NCBI GenBank assembly: GCA_015064965.1
Contig: SVRG01000007.1
Span: 1-36,256 of the forward strand
Direction: 5' to 3'
DNA from: Oscillospiraceae bacterium
GTDB lineage: Bacteria > Bacillota > Clostridia > Oscillospirales > CAG-272
DNA length: 36,256 nucleotides
Shown: piece by piece, positions 1 to 10,791 of the stretch
How positions within the stretch are numbered: the first letter of the stretch is position 1
Layout: every line of letters starts with the position of its first letter
The notes under the pieces: model-generated
Seen by the model: only the letters and a program-made list of their open reading frames with translations
The model's database searches: none
Told to the model about the DNA's origin: nothing
Program-made: the position numbers and the translations under genes

Positions 1-422
1 CGCTTGCCGGTATCCTTACCGGTACCGCCGAGAGTTACGCCCTGATAAAGTGTGCAGTTGTCGCCGATTTCTGCTGTTTCGCCAATTACAACGCCGCTGC
101 CATGGTCAATAACAAGTCCCTTGCCAATGGTAGCGCCGGGGTGAATCTCGATACCCGTTAAAAACTTTGCCCCCTGGCTTATCGCACGCGCACTGAACTT
201 ATGTCCGCGCTTATGGAGCGCATTTGCAACACGGTGAAGCTGCACTGCGTGAAAACCGGAGTAAAGCAGCATAACCTCAAGGTCGCTCGTTGCCGCAGGG
301 TCGCGGTCGCGAATAGCCGCAACATCATATTTTATATCGCGGACTACCTTTTTGACGTTCCGCTTAAGCTTTTTAAAATCGGGTAGAGTTATATCTATAT
401 TGATTTTTGCTTTTTTGCCCAT
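1..422 (-). CDS. cysE: Serine O-acetyltransferase (partial, C-terminus beyond window edge)
   Basis: Reverse-strand translation from ATG at 422 reads [44 protein letters not shown]...[52 protein letters not shown], a hexapeptide-repeat CysE signature. Not in the supplied ORF track because it runs off the edge. Confidence 0.93.
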   Translation of the reverse strand, partial: MGKKAKINIDITLPDFKKLKRNVKKVVRDIKYDVAAIRDRDPAATSDLEVMLLYSGFHAVQLHRVANALHKRGHKFSARAISQGAKFLTGIEIHPGATIGKGLVIDHGSGVVIGETAEIGDNCTLYQGVTLGGTGKDTGK

Positions 423-441
423 AATGATACCTCACATATAG

Positions 442-1350
442 TCAATGTTGCACATTCTTTTTCCACTCTTTTTTATCTTTTAATATATTATACAGTTCAA
501 CGTAACTTTCGTGACGGGATTTTTCAATCTTTCCGTCGCGAAGTGCCTCAACAACGGAACAGCCGTCCTCGCAAAGATGCGTACATTTTTTATATCTGCA
601 CCTGCCGAGGTACTCTTCAAATTCCGGAAAAGCGTACGGCAAATCGTCAACATTCATAAAGTCAAAACGCATAAAATCAAGCATGCTGAAACCGGGAGTA
701 TCTGCCACAAGTCCACCAAACGCCTCAAAAAGTTCCACATGGCGTGTTGTGTGCTTGCCGCGCGCTATTTTCTCACTGATTCCGCCTGTGGCAAGTGAAA
801 GCTCGGGAAATATCGCGTTTAAAAGTGTGGATTTTCCAATTCCGGATGCACCTGCAAAAGCGGCGGTCTTGTCCTTTAAGTTTTCCATGAGGAATGCCTT
901 TAAGTCCTCAATTCCCTCTCCGTCCTCTGCACTAAGAGTAAAAACAGTAAATCCGCTATTACGGTAAAGCGATGCAAGCCGCTCGCCGTTTTCACGGTCA
1001 AGGTCGCACTTGGTTATAACAAAAACTGCCGTTATATCCGAGTGCACGCAAATTGCGCTAAGCTTATCGAGCGTTGCCGGAATAGGAGCCGGTTTTGCCG
1101 CAGCCGCTGTTATAAACATATAGTCAAGATTTGCCATTGGCGGGCGAATTAGCAGATTCTTTCTCTCGCAAATATCCTCGATATATGCGTCGCCCTCGTT
1201 TTCAATACGAAGCGTTACGTTGTCGCCGACCTCAGGCGAAATCTGCTCGTGGCGGAATACTCCGCGCGCACGTGCGGTGATAAGCCTGTCGCCGAGTTTC
1301 ACGGTATACTTTCCGCCGACGCCTTTTATTATCTTTCCGTTTTGCTTCAT
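442..1350 (-). CDS. rsgA: Ribosome small subunit-dependent GTPase A
   Basis: OB-fold plus circularly permuted GTPase motifs (TKCD, GASGIGKSTLLN, DTPGF) and C-terminal Cys/His zinc motif. Start taken at MKQNGKIIKG (1350), just after the kinase stop, rather than the ORF-track start at 1407. Confidence 0.95.
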   Translation of the reverse strand: MKQNGKIIKGVGGKYTVKLGDRLITARARGVFRHEQISPEVGDNVTLRIENEGDAYIEDICERKNLLIRPPMANLDYMFITAAAAKPAPIPATLDKLSAICVHSDITAVFVITKCDLDRENGERLASLYRNSGFTVFTLSAEDGEGIEDLKAFLMENLKDKTAAFAGASGIGKSTLLNAIFPELSLATGGISEKIARGKHTTRHVELFEAFGGLVADTPGFSMLDFMRFDFMNVDDLPYAFPEFEEYLGRCRYKKCTHLCEDGCSVVEALRDGKIEKSRHESYVELYNILKDKKEWKKNVQH

Positions 1351-1351
1351 A

Positions 1352-3334
1352 TTAATTAAACCGTCCTGATATTGGGTCATGGGGCTTTGTTGCTGCGGTA
1401 GTTTCATCCGGTATGTTAACTTCGGTCTCTTCAGTTGTTTCCGAAGGTTCTTCGGTTACGGGGGTAGATGTAGTTTCCGGCGGTATGTACGGCTGCGGTC
1501 CCTTTGAAACAAGAAAAGAAACCGACGAACCGATGTCAACAACGCTTCCGTGTGACGGAATCTGTCCAAATACTACACCTATATCCACATCGTCATTGTA
1601 TTCATAAGATACTGAGCCAACTGCAAGGTCATTTGTTTTGAGAAGCGCCTCTGCAATGCTCTGAGTCATTCCGTTTATTTCGGGAACTGTGGATGTCGTT
1701 TTGGGAGGTGCGCCCTTTGAAATTACAAGCGAAACCTTGGTTATCCCCTTTGGAACGATAGTTCCGTCAACGGGTGATTGCTCAATAATCTCACCCTTAC
1801 CGTATTCCTCGCTATACTCATAGTAAACGGCACTGAAACGAAGCCCGTCCTTAACAAGAAGTTCATATGCCTTCTCTGTGGAAAGCCCCACAAGAAGCGG
1901 CATGGTGGTTACATCCGCGCTTGAAAGGTCCTCACCGCTGCTCAGAATAAGCGTTACGGTTGTGCCAACTGTTACGGTTTCTCCGGCTGCAGGCAATGTT
2001 GAAATTACTCTGCCGCTTGTCACAGTGGAACTCGGCTCATACATATAATCGTATTTAAGCCCCTTGTTGGCAAGGTCAACTTCTGCCTCCATACGCGTCT
2101 TGTTAAGATAGTTTTCAATAACTACCTCCTCAACACCCTCACCGATATAAAGTGTGATCTCAGTGCTGTTTTTCTTTTCGCCGGCTGTAGGCGACTGGCG
2201 GAGAATGATGCCCTTTTCTTCCTTTGAACTTGCAATATAAACGCGCTTGATTATAAACTCTTCCTTGATTTTATCTTCGATTTCGGCATAAGATTTGCCA
2301 ACATAGTCTGCAACCCTTACCGTATTCTCCTCGGTTGCCGCGTCACTGAAGAAAAGATTATTTATAAGCACAACGCCGCTTATCAAAAACACAAGCAAAA
2401 ATGCACTGACAACGCCGATAATAATGGGCATCATCGAGGATTTTTTCTTCTTTTTTGCAGTGTCCGACTGTTTCTTCTGACGGAATATAACCATCGGATT
2501 ATCTCTGACCTTTTGCAAAAGCTCGATCATCTGTGTTGCCGTCTGGAAACGCTTGTCCTTATCCTTTTCCATCGCAAAAAGAATGATCTGCTCAAGCCCC
2601 TTAGGAATACTGTTTTGAAGCTCTGTGGGTGCCTTGGGCTGCTCATTTATCTGCTTGAGCGCAATACTTACAGGATTTTCTCCGTCAAACGGGAGCTTGC
2701 CCGTAAGCATCTCATACATCATTACACCAACCGAATAGAGGTCGGTGCGGCGGTCAATTCCCTTTTCGCCTGCAGCCTGTTCGGGGCTGATATAATAAAC
2801 TGTTCCGATAGCCTTGTCCGTTGCGGTAAGCGTCTTTGCATCGGGAAGCTTTGCAATGCCGAAGTCGGTAACTTTTATCTGTCCGTTTTTGAGCAGCATA
2901 ATATTTTGCGGCTTGATATCACGGTGAATAACACCTCCGATATGCGCATGCTCAAGTGCACGGAGAATCTGAATGGTATAAGAAATTGTTTCTTTTACCG
3001 AAAGTGCGCCCTTGCGGTCAATGTAAGCCTTTAATGTAATACCGTCAATGTATTCCATAACGATATACTTATGCTCGCCTTTTACCGAAACATCAAAAAT
3101 CTTTACGATATTGGCGTGGGAGAGCATGAGTACCGCTTTTGATTCGTTTATAAAACGCTGCACCGAGATCTCGTCGGACGCAAATTCCTCTTTAAGTATC
3201 TTGAGCGCAACAACCGTTTTGCGGAAAGTATCGTCCGCCTCAAACACCATTGCCATGCCGCCAAAACCGACAAGTCTTTTTATGGTATATCGTCCATCAA
3301 GCGTAAGGCCGATATAGTTATTATACTGATCCAT
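1352..3334 (-). CDS. prkC: PASTA-domain Ser/Thr protein kinase (PrkC/PknB/Stk1 family)
   Basis: HRDIKPQN and DFGIAK kinase motifs, a single TM segment (MMPIIIGVVSAFLLVFLISGVVLI), about four PASTA repeats and a Thr/Glu-rich tail. Confidence 0.95.
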   Translation of the reverse strand: MDQYNNYIGLTLDGRYTIKRLVGFGGMAMVFEADDTFRKTVVALKILKEEFASDEISVQRFINESKAVLMLSHANIVKIFDVSVKGEHKYIVMEYIDGITLKAYIDRKGALSVKETISYTIQILRALEHAHIGGVIHRDIKPQNIMLLKNGQIKVTDFGIAKLPDAKTLTATDKAIGTVYYISPEQAAGEKGIDRRTDLYSVGVMMYEMLTGKLPFDGENPVSIALKQINEQPKAPTELQNSIPKGLEQIILFAMEKDKDKRFQTATQMIELLQKVRDNPMVIFRQKKQSDTAKKKKKSSMMPIIIGVVSAFLLVFLISGVVLINNLFFSDAATEENTVRVADYVGKSYAEIEDKIKEEFIIKRVYIASSKEEKGIILRQSPTAGEKKNSTEITLYIGEGVEEVVIENYLNKTRMEAEVDLANKGLKYDYMYEPSSTVTSGRVISTLPAAGETVTVGTTVTLILSSGEDLSSADVTTMPLLVGLSTEKAYELLVKDGLRFSAVYYEYSEEYGKGEIIEQSPVDGTIVPKGITKVSLVISKGAPPKTTSTVPEINGMTQSIAEALLKTNDLAVGSVSYEYNDDVDIGVVFGQIPSHGSVVDIGSSVSFLVSKGPQPYIPPETTSTPVTEEPSETTEETEVNIPDETTAATKPHDPISGRFN

Positions 3335-3345
3335 TTTTTTCTCCG

Positions 3346-4089
3346 TTATTTTAGTTTTGCGACTACCGCGGTTATGTTGTCGTGTCCGCCTGCTTCGTTT
3401 GCAGTAGCAACAAGAACTTTGGCAAACTCCTCGGGTGTTTTATGTGCCTTGCAAAGGTCGCAAAGCATACCGTTTCCTATATAATTTGAAAGTCCGTCCG
3501 AACAAAGAAGCAAGGTTTTTCCCTTATATTGCTTTTGCTCAATAACCGAAACATCCACGCTAACCTCTTTGTCAACGCCGACTGCACGTGTGATAATATT
3601 CTTTTGCGAGCTGTTTCTCGCCTCCTCCGGCGTAAGCTTGCCGATGTCAACAAGATACTGTACAAATGAATGGTCGCGGGTTATCTGATATGCGCCGTCC
3701 TTGTCTATGAGATAAGCGCGGCTGTCACCGATATTGGCGACATACACCTTATCCGAAATGCAAAGTGCCGCAACCATGGTGGTTCCCATACCCTCGTATT
3801 CTTTGTCAGCACTGGCAAGTGAAAAAATCTTGAAATTTGCACGGTCCGCAGCACTGGCAAGCGCCGCCTGCACTGCTGCAGGCTCTGTTCTGCCGAAGTT
3901 TTCAAAAAAGCTTGTAAAATACTTCTCCACTTCATCGCGTGCAATGGCAGATGCCGTTTCACCTGCATTTGCGCCTCCCATGCCGTCAAAAACGGCAAGA
4001 AGAGTTGCATCGCCATATTCTTTTACAAGGTAGGTATCTTCATTGAGTTCACGAACCATACCCACATCAGTTATTGCAAAATGTTTCAT
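3346..4089 (-). CDS. PP2C-family Ser/Thr phosphatase (Stp/PrpC)
   Basis: FDGMGGANAGE, GDSRAYL, TRDHS, SDGLSN and GGHDNITAVV motifs; adjacent to prkC. Start taken at MKHFAITDVG (4089). Confidence 0.95.
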   Translation of the reverse strand: MKHFAITDVGMVRELNEDTYLVKEYGDATLLAVFDGMGGANAGETASAIARDEVEKYFTSFFENFGRTEPAAVQAALASAADRANFKIFSLASADKEYEGMGTTMVAALCISDKVYVANIGDSRAYLIDKDGAYQITRDHSFVQYLVDIGKLTPEEARNSSQKNIITRAVGVDKEVSVDVSVIEQKQYKGKTLLLCSDGLSNYIGNGMLCDLCKAHKTPEEFAKVLVATANEAGGHDNITAVVAKLK

Positions 4090-4090
4090 C

Positions 4091-5131
4091 TCAAGTACTC
4101 TCCTTTCTGCGGAGTTGTCCGCATGAGGCATTTATGTCAGGGCCAAGCGTGCGGCGCACCGTTGCGGTGAGCCCCATGTCGGCCAGTGTCTTCTGGAATT
4201 TCTCTACACTGCGCCTATCCCCTTGCATAAATCCGCTCTCTTTTACCGGATTTACGGGAATAAGGTTTATGTGCAGGGCATCCTGCTTTGCAAAATACTT
4301 GCGCAACAGCGCACCGAGTTCTTTTGCATCCTGCTCGCTGTCATTTTGCCCTGCAATAAGTGTGTATTCTATCGAAACACGCCTGCCGGTCGCTTCAAAA
4401 TAGTGTTTGACTGCGCTCAGCAGTTCGTCCACTCCCCATTTTCTGTTAACCGGCATAAGTGCGCTTCTGCGCTCATCATTCGATGCGTGAAGTGATATGG
4501 AAAGTGTAATTTGAAAGTTTTCTTTTTCAAGTTCTGCGATTTTATCCACAAGCCCGGAGGTGGAAAGCGAAATATGCCTTGCACCTATATTAAGTCCGTC
4601 CGGACTTGTAACAAGTTTTAAAAATTTAATCGCGTTATTATAGTTGTCAAGCGGCTCGCCGATGCCCATCATAACAATGCCGTCAATTCGCTCGCCGATA
4701 TCTTTCTGCGCTGCAGCAACCTGACCGAGCATCTCGCCGGCAGTAAGGTCTCGCACCTTTCCGCCTATAGTGGATGCACAGAATTTGCATCCCATACGGC
4801 ATCCTACCTGCGAAGAAATACAGATCGTGGTGCCATGCTTGTAAAACATGACAACCGACTCAACGCATTCGCCGTCAGGAAAGCCGAAAAGATATTTTAC
4901 AGTACCGTCAATGCGGCTCACAAGTTTTTTCTCTATGTGCGGTATGCCGCTGTAGCAGTTTTCTGCTAACTTTTCGCGCAGCGGCTTTGACAAATTTGAC
5001 ATGTCGCCAAAATCGACACCGCGGCAAAGCCATGTATAGATCTGCTTTGCCCGAAAACGGCTTTCGCCGATTGAAACTATATATTCTTCAAGCTCGCTTA
5101 AAGTCATTGAGCCGATGTCGATTTTAGCCAT
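4091..5131 (-). CDS. rlmN: Dual-specificity 23S rRNA/tRNA adenine-C2 methyltransferase RlmN
   Basis: CRMGCKFCAS radical SAM motif, GIGEPLDNYNN, SLHA and the NLIPVNP region. Confidence 0.96.
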   Translation of the reverse strand: MAKIDIGSMTLSELEEYIVSIGESRFRAKQIYTWLCRGVDFGDMSNLSKPLREKLAENCYSGIPHIEKKLVSRIDGTVKYLFGFPDGECVESVVMFYKHGTTICISSQVGCRMGCKFCASTIGGKVRDLTAGEMLGQVAAAQKDIGERIDGIVMMGIGEPLDNYNNAIKFLKLVTSPDGLNIGARHISLSTSGLVDKIAELEKENFQITLSISLHASNDERRSALMPVNRKWGVDELLSAVKHYFEATGRRVSIEYTLIAGQNDSEQDAKELGALLRKYFAKQDALHINLIPVNPVKESGFMQGDRRSVEKFQKTLADMGLTATVRRTLGPDINASCGQLRRKEST

Positions 5132-5133
5132 AA

Positions 5134-6432
5134 TTAATCCTTTTCTATTAAGCCGATAAAAAATCCGTCATGAAATCCGTTTGGCAAAAGTGTCGCACAA
5201 CCGCGTGTACTTTCCACTTCACCAAGCGAGAAATCAACAAACTTAAAACCTTTATTCTCGGAGAGAAAACGGTAAAAATTGTCTTCGTTTTCTTCCTTTG
5301 TAAGTGTACAGGTGGAGTAAAGCATGCGCCCTCCGCTTTTAAGATATTTAGCACTGGCGGAAAGTATGTCAAATCCGAGGGGTGCAAGTTCCTTATAAAG
5401 AGATGCGTCATGATATCTTATCTCCGGTTTTTTTGCCATGACACCAAGGCCGCTACAGGGCACATCGCATATAACAAAGTCACACTTACCGATAAGCTTT
5501 TCATCGCAATTTCGCGAATCGCGAGCGGACGCGCTTATGATATCAATTCCAAGCCTTTTTGCTCCGCTTTCAACAAGCGAAAGCTTGCTCTCGTGCAAAT
5601 CGTAGCAATGTATCTCTCCGAGATTTTCCATAAATACTGCCGCATGAAAACTCTTTGAGCCGGGACATGCACAAGCATCTGCAAGAGTTGCACCCTTTGC
5701 CGGTGCAAGCACGCTTATTGCAATCTGCGACGCCTCATCCTGAACGAAAAATGCATTTTCGCCCAAGGTTGAGCAAAGAGTTTTAAAACTTACATTGCCA
5801 AAAACCATTATTCCTCTCGGCGCGGTTTCGCAAGCTTTGGCGTTAAATCCTGCCAAAGTGAGTTTTTCAAGCGCTTCTCCAACACTCATAACGAGCGTAT
5901 TTATGCAAATTGTAATCGGCGGATTTTTGGAAAGTGCGTGCAAAACCTCTTCGGTTTTATCGCCGAGATTTTTATGCATAAGAGCTACAATGCCCTTGGG
6001 GAATGAATACTTCACCGAAAGGCGCTCCTCGAAATCATCGGGAAGCACAATTTTTTCTTTATCGCGGAGATATCCGCGCAGCACACCGTTTAAAAATGCG
6101 CGCTCACCCTGGCTTTTTCCAAGCCGCACCGTTTCGCTCACTGCAGCATGGGGCGGTATGCGGTCAAGGAACATAAGTTGGTAAAGTCCAAGTCTCAGCG
6201 TCATAAGCAGCCTTGCGCCGATTTTATCGCAAGGACGCCCTGCAAGTTTTTCGATGTAATAATCAAGCGTTACGCGGCGCTCTGTAACTCCGTAAACAAG
6301 AGTAGTGAGCAGTGCGCGGTCGCGCTCGTCGCACTCGGCTCCGTCAAGAAGCGCAGATAGTGAGAGCGACACATATTTATCGTTTTGCTCTGCATCACGA
6401 AGGAGTGACAGAGCCGTTTTGCGTATATCCAT
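5134..6432 (-). CDS. rsmB: 16S rRNA m5C967 methyltransferase RsmB
   Basis: N-terminal NusB-like domain; ADACACPGSKSFHAA, DVPCSGLGV and YSTCTLTKEENE motifs. Confidence 0.94.
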   Translation of the reverse strand: MDIRKTALSLLRDAEQNDKYVSLSLSALLDGAECDERDRALLTTLVYGVTERRVTLDYYIEKLAGRPCDKIGARLLMTLRLGLYQLMFLDRIPPHAAVSETVRLGKSQGERAFLNGVLRGYLRDKEKIVLPDDFEERLSVKYSFPKGIVALMHKNLGDKTEEVLHALSKNPPITICINTLVMSVGEALEKLTLAGFNAKACETAPRGIMVFGNVSFKTLCSTLGENAFFVQDEASQIAISVLAPAKGATLADACACPGSKSFHAAVFMENLGEIHCYDLHESKLSLVESGAKRLGIDIISASARDSRNCDEKLIGKCDFVICDVPCSGLGVMAKKPEIRYHDASLYKELAPLGFDILSASAKYLKSGGRMLYSTCTLTKEENEDNFYRFLSENKGFKFVDFSLGEVESTRGCATLLPNGFHDGFFIGLIEKD

Positions 6433-7118
6433 CAGTTTCTGCGTCTGCCGCCGTTAACAATCATGATAAGGCGGAGAAGGTTTGCAAGCGATACTGCAAG
6501 CGCAGCAACATAAGTGAGCGCCGCTGCCTTAAGCACCTTTTTTGCGCCCTTTATCTCGCTTGGATCGTCGGTCTCACTTTCAATTGCAGCCATTGCTCTT
6601 TTTGATGCATTAAACTCAACAGGAACCGTTACAAGCTGAAACAGAGTTGAAAAACTGAATGCTAAAATACCGAGTTCTGCAAGAAATGGCATACTAAGAA
6701 CAATACCGAGAAGTATGAGCGGCATTGCAAGGTTCGAACCGATGTTTGTAACAGGGATAATAAACGCACGGAACTTCATTGGAGCATAGCCTTTAGCATA
6801 CTGCACCGCGTGTCCCGCCTCGTGCGCAGCAACTCCGATTGCCGCAACGCTTGTAGACGAATACACACTGTCGGAAAGACGAATGGTGTTTGTGCGTGGG
6901 TCAAAATGGTCTGTGAGATTTCCGCTTACATGCTCAATCTGCACTCCGTAAACGCCGTTTGCCTCAAGCACTCTGCGAGCGCTCTCAGCGCCTGTAATAT
7001 AGCGGCTTGACATAACTGATGAATACTTTTTAAACGTAGAATTTACATTTGCGCTTGCCCACAGTGAAAGAAGTATTGCAGGCAAAACCAAAATTATATA
7101 CCACTGATCAATAAACAT
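6432..7118 (-). CDS. Zinc metallopeptidase (YugP-like, neutral zinc peptidase family 2)
   Basis: HEAGHAVQYA zinc motif with several TM segments; lies between rsmB and fmt. Confidence 0.88.
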   Translation of the reverse strand: MFIDQWYIILVLPAILLSLWASANVNSTFKKYSSVMSSRYITGAESARRVLEANGVYGVQIEHVSGNLTDHFDPRTNTIRLSDSVYSSTSVAAIGVAAHEAGHAVQYAKGYAPMKFRAFIIPVTNIGSNLAMPLILLGIVLSMPFLAELGILAFSFSTLFQLVTVPVEFNASKRAMAAIESETDDPSEIKGAKKVLKAAALTYVAALAVSLANLLRLIMIVNGGRRRN

Positions 7119-7119
7119 A

Positions 7120-8058
7120 TTATCTTACTCCTAAAATATCTCCAAGAGAAATCTGTCTTCCGTTTACAAGATCCGCCGCACTTTGCGCCTTTTTGCCCTC
7201 GGGTGTTGCAACCTCGATAACTACAAGTCCGTCCTTTGCGCAAACGGCAATTCCGCCTTTGTCAGCGCGGACGACCTTGCCGTATTCGCTGCCGCCGTTT
7301 GCCGCCTCAAAATGTGCCTTTACAATTTTGAGAAGCTTGCCGTTTGGCATATGAGTAAAAGCAAGAGGAAACGGTGAAAGCCCGCGAATCTTATTGTGAA
7401 TAGTATGCGCATCAGCGCTGAAATCTATTAAGCAGTCCCCTTTTTCAATTTTAGATGTGTGAGTTGCAAGGCTATCATCCTGCTTTTCAGGTTTCAGGGT
7501 TCCTTGCTTTGCCGCATCTACAGTCAAAAGCAATACTCTTGCGCCTGCCTCCCCGAGTTTGTCATGCACGCTTTCAAAATTATCATCCTCGGCGATCTCG
7601 ACTTCTTCTTTGATAAGCATGTCGCCGGTATCAAGTCCCTCTGCCATATACATGGAGGTAACACCGGTCACCTTTTCGCCGTCGATAATCGCACGCTGCA
7701 TGGGAGCAGCACCGCGATACTTAGGGAGAAGGGAGCCGTGAATATTGATGCATCCGTATTTCGGAAAATCAAGCACATACTTTGGCAAGATCTTGCCGTA
7801 TGCTACAACAACTATCATTTCAGGAGCGAGTTTTTCAAGCGTTTCAAGAAATGCTCCGTCTTTGAGAGTTGCAGGTTGATATACCTTGATACCGTGCTCC
7901 ATAGCATAAACCTTTACCGGAGGGGGAGTAAGCGTATATCCCCTTCCCTTGGGCTTATCTGGCTGTGTAACAACACCGACTACCTCCTCACCGCTTTTAA
8001 CAAGCGCATCAAGCGAGAAAAGTGCAAAATCGGGCGTGCCCATAAAAAGTATTCTCAT
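7120..8058 (-). CDS. fmt: Methionyl-tRNA formyltransferase
   Basis: MRILFMGTPDFA, INIHGSLLPKYRGAAPMQRAI and LDTGDML motifs. Confidence 0.97.
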   Translation of the reverse strand: MRILFMGTPDFALFSLDALVKSGEEVVGVVTQPDKPKGRGYTLTPPPVKVYAMEHGIKVYQPATLKDGAFLETLEKLAPEMIVVVAYGKILPKYVLDFPKYGCINIHGSLLPKYRGAAPMQRAIIDGEKVTGVTSMYMAEGLDTGDMLIKEEVEIAEDDNFESVHDKLGEAGARVLLLTVDAAKQGTLKPEKQDDSLATHTSKIEKGDCLIDFSADAHTIHNKIRGLSPFPLAFTHMPNGKLLKIVKAHFEAANGGSEYGKVVRADKGGIAVCAKDGLVVIEVATPEGKKAQSAADLVNGRQISLGDILGVR

Positions 8059-8059
8059 A

Positions 8060-8533
8060 TCAGCCTACCTCATCCGGGTCAAGATATCTCACAAGGTTGC
8101 CCTTGTCGATGAAAAGTTTACCGTCAAGATGGTCGATCTCGTGGCAGAAAGCTCTTGCAAGCAAACCTGAACCTGTGTATTCAACAGTTTCGCCTTTTCG
8201 GTTGAGTGCGCGGACAGTAACCTTTGCAGGACGGCGGGTGATGCCCCACTTTCCGGGAACGGAAAGGCAACCCTCTCCCTCTTCTTGCACTCCTACCTCC
8301 TTGATGATTTCGGGATTGATAAGTTCGATAAGGCCTGACTCCTCGGTTTCGATAACAACTATACGGCGAAGAATACCAACCTGCACTGCTGCAAGTCCGC
8401 ATCCATTTGCATCGCGCATAGTTTCAACCATGTCATCAAGCAATGTGATTATGCGCGGAGTGATCTCCGTAACAGGGCGGCTGACTTTACGCAGAGTTTC
8501 GTCGCCCTCTTTTACGATTTGTAATTTAGCCAT
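8060..8533 (-). CDS. def: Peptide deformylase
   Basis: GCGLAAVQVG, EGCLSVPG and CHEIDHLDG motifs. Confidence 0.97.
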   Translation of the reverse strand: MAKLQIVKEGDETLRKVSRPVTEITPRIITLLDDMVETMRDANGCGLAAVQVGILRRIVVIETEESGLIELINPEIIKEVGVQEEGEGCLSVPGKWGITRRPAKVTVRALNRKGETVEYTGSGLLARAFCHEIDHLDGKLFIDKGNLVRYLDPDEVG

Positions 8534-8545
8534 AACAAATCCTTT

Positions 8546-10771
8546 CTATATTCCCGTGGGGTTGATGTCAACACCGCAGGTAACATTTTTATATTTAGCC
8601 GTGCCAAACGTGCAAACAACCTCGGAAAACAACTTTAAAAGCTGCTTTGAACGGCGGCATTTCAGCACAATTCTCATACGGTACCGCTCGTCTATCTTAT
8701 AAACGGTAGCCTCAAACGGTCCAAATGAGATTATCGGCACATTCTTGTATTCATTTGCAGTTTTCTTTTTCAGAAATTCAAATATTTCCACCGCGCACTT
8801 TGAGCAGTCAGTTTCGCTTAACGATGTTATCGAAAACACTGCTATGTCGCAGTACGGAGGAAAGGTAAACGCTTTGCGGAGCTTGATGTCACGCTCGTAA
8901 AAAGCCTTGTAATCCTGCGCGGCGGCAAGCCGTATAACCTCGTGCTGCGGATTCATTGTCTGAATCACGGCAACACCGTGTTTTTCAGCCCGCCCTGCTC
9001 TGCCGATAACCTGCGTAAGCATTGAAAATGTACGCTCGCCCGCGCGAAAGTCGTCCATATAAAGCGTACTGTCGGCATTGAGCACTCCGACAAGCGTTAC
9101 ATCGGGAAAATCATGCCCCTTTGCAACCATCTGTGTGCCGAGCAAAACATCTGCACCGTGGGCGCGGAATCTTGCAAGCATATCGTCATACGCACTTTTT
9201 TTAGTAGTGGTATCCGCATCCATGCGCATTATAGTTCCTTGGAATTTTTCGTAAAACTCCTCCTCCACCTTCTGGGTGCCGTAGCCCATAAATGCAAGGT
9301 GCTCTCCCTTACATGACGGACACACCGAAACAATTGGCGAGCGGTAACCGCAATAGTGGCAAAGAAGTGTATCGTTTTTTCCATGCTTGTGGCGAGTGAG
9401 TGATACGGAGCAATGAGGACAAAGCACCGCCTCACCGCAATCGCGGCACGAAAGAAACGCATTGTATCCACGGCGGTTTAAAAACAGAATCGCCTGGTCG
9501 CCGCCCTCAAGCGTTTCTCTTAACTTTTCATTCAGCAAATTGCCGTATGGTGAAAGATTACCTCCGAGAGCATTTTTGCGAATATCGTCAATATACACCT
9601 CGGGCAGTCTTGCACTGCCGTATCTTTCTGTGAGCTCTACAAGCTCATATGTACCGCTTTTTGCCTTGAAATAGCTCTCAACTGACGGGGTTGCAGAGGC
9701 GAGCAACAAAAGCCCCTTTGCGCGTCCGAGACGGAATGCCGCAACATCACGTGCGTGATACTTCGGGCTCATGTCCGACTTGTAGGTATGCTCCTGCTCC
9801 TCGTCAATGATTATCATGCCGAGATTTTTCATCGGTGCAAACACTGCACTGCGCGTGCCTATAACAAGGTCTACCTCACCTGCGTCAATGCGTCGGTATG
9901 CATCATAGCGTTCACCTGCGGAAAGAGAGGAATGAAGTACCGCCACTCTATCACCGTAAAACGAACAAAAAAGTCCGACCGTTTGCGGTGTGAGAGAAAT
10001 TTCAGGCACAAGAACAATAACGCCCTTGCCGCTTTTTACGGCATGGTCTATCATTGCTTTCATCACTCTTGTTTTGCCGGAGCCGGTAACGCCGTAAAGC
10101 AAAGCGCACCTTGCGTCATCGGCATCATAAAGCGAGCAAAGAGTATCAAATGCCTTTTGCTGATGCGCACTTAACACATTTTTGCGGCTTTCGTCAACCT
10201 TGATATCGGCATATGGGTTTCGCCATACACTCTCAAGTCTGACCTCCGCCGCGCCTGCAGCTTTGAGCGCCTTTAATTGCGCACTGCCTGCGCCTGTACG
10301 CTCGTAAAGCTCGCTTGCGGGCAAAAACTCATCCGTGAGAGCGAAATACAATGCCTTTTGTTTTTCACCGTGCGGTGAAAACTCTGCGTCTGTACGGCGC
10401 ACATACACCACGCTTTTTTCATTTGTTGCACTTTTCAGTGCCGAAAGCGGAGGTGCAACCGTTCGCACAGCATCACCGGTGGTACAAAGCGTGTACTCCT
10501 TTAAAAAATCGCACATTGCGAGCTGCTCCTCGGAAAAAGTAACGCGCAAATTCACATCAATAATGTCCTTTGTGCGCTCACTTTCTGTATAGTCGCATAC
10601 CTCAATGACAAGTCCCATTCGCTTTTTGTTAGCGGCGGAAAACGGAACAAAAACCAGCGAGCCACGGCAAACCAATCCCGACAAATGTTCGGGAATACGA
10701 TAGTCAAAAGGTCTGTCCAGCGCGCTCGGCGCATCGAGTAAAAAGACCTTTGCATATGCCGCACCTTTCAT
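8546..10771 (-). CDS. priA: Primosomal protein N' (replication restart helicase PriA)
   Basis: GVTGSGKT Walker A, DEEQEH, a Cys zinc-binding block (CRDCGEAVLCPHCSVSLTRH...CHYCG) and GTQMVAKGHDFP. Confidence 0.96.
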   Translation of the reverse strand: MKGAAYAKVFLLDAPSALDRPFDYRIPEHLSGLVCRGSLVFVPFSAANKKRMGLVIEVCDYTESERTKDIIDVNLRVTFSEEQLAMCDFLKEYTLCTTGDAVRTVAPPLSALKSATNEKSVVYVRRTDAEFSPHGEKQKALYFALTDEFLPASELYERTGAGSAQLKALKAAGAAEVRLESVWRNPYADIKVDESRKNVLSAHQQKAFDTLCSLYDADDARCALLYGVTGSGKTRVMKAMIDHAVKSGKGVIVLVPEISLTPQTVGLFCSFYGDRVAVLHSSLSAGERYDAYRRIDAGEVDLVIGTRSAVFAPMKNLGMIIIDEEQEHTYKSDMSPKYHARDVAAFRLGRAKGLLLLASATPSVESYFKAKSGTYELVELTERYGSARLPEVYIDDIRKNALGGNLSPYGNLLNEKLRETLEGGDQAILFLNRRGYNAFLSCRDCGEAVLCPHCSVSLTRHKHGKNDTLLCHYCGYRSPIVSVCPSCKGEHLAFMGYGTQKVEEEFYEKFQGTIMRMDADTTTKKSAYDDMLARFRAHGADVLLGTQMVAKGHDFPDVTLVGVLNADSTLYMDDFRAGERTFSMLTQVIGRAGRAEKHGVAVIQTMNPQHEVIRLAAAQDYKAFYERDIKLRKAFTFPPYCDIAVFSITSLSETDCSKCAVEIFEFLKKKTANEYKNVPIISFGPFEATVYKIDERYRMRIVLKCRRSKQLLKLFSEVVCTFGTAKYKNVTCGVDINPTGI

Positions 10772-10791
10772 AGTTTTTGCTCCTTGTAAAA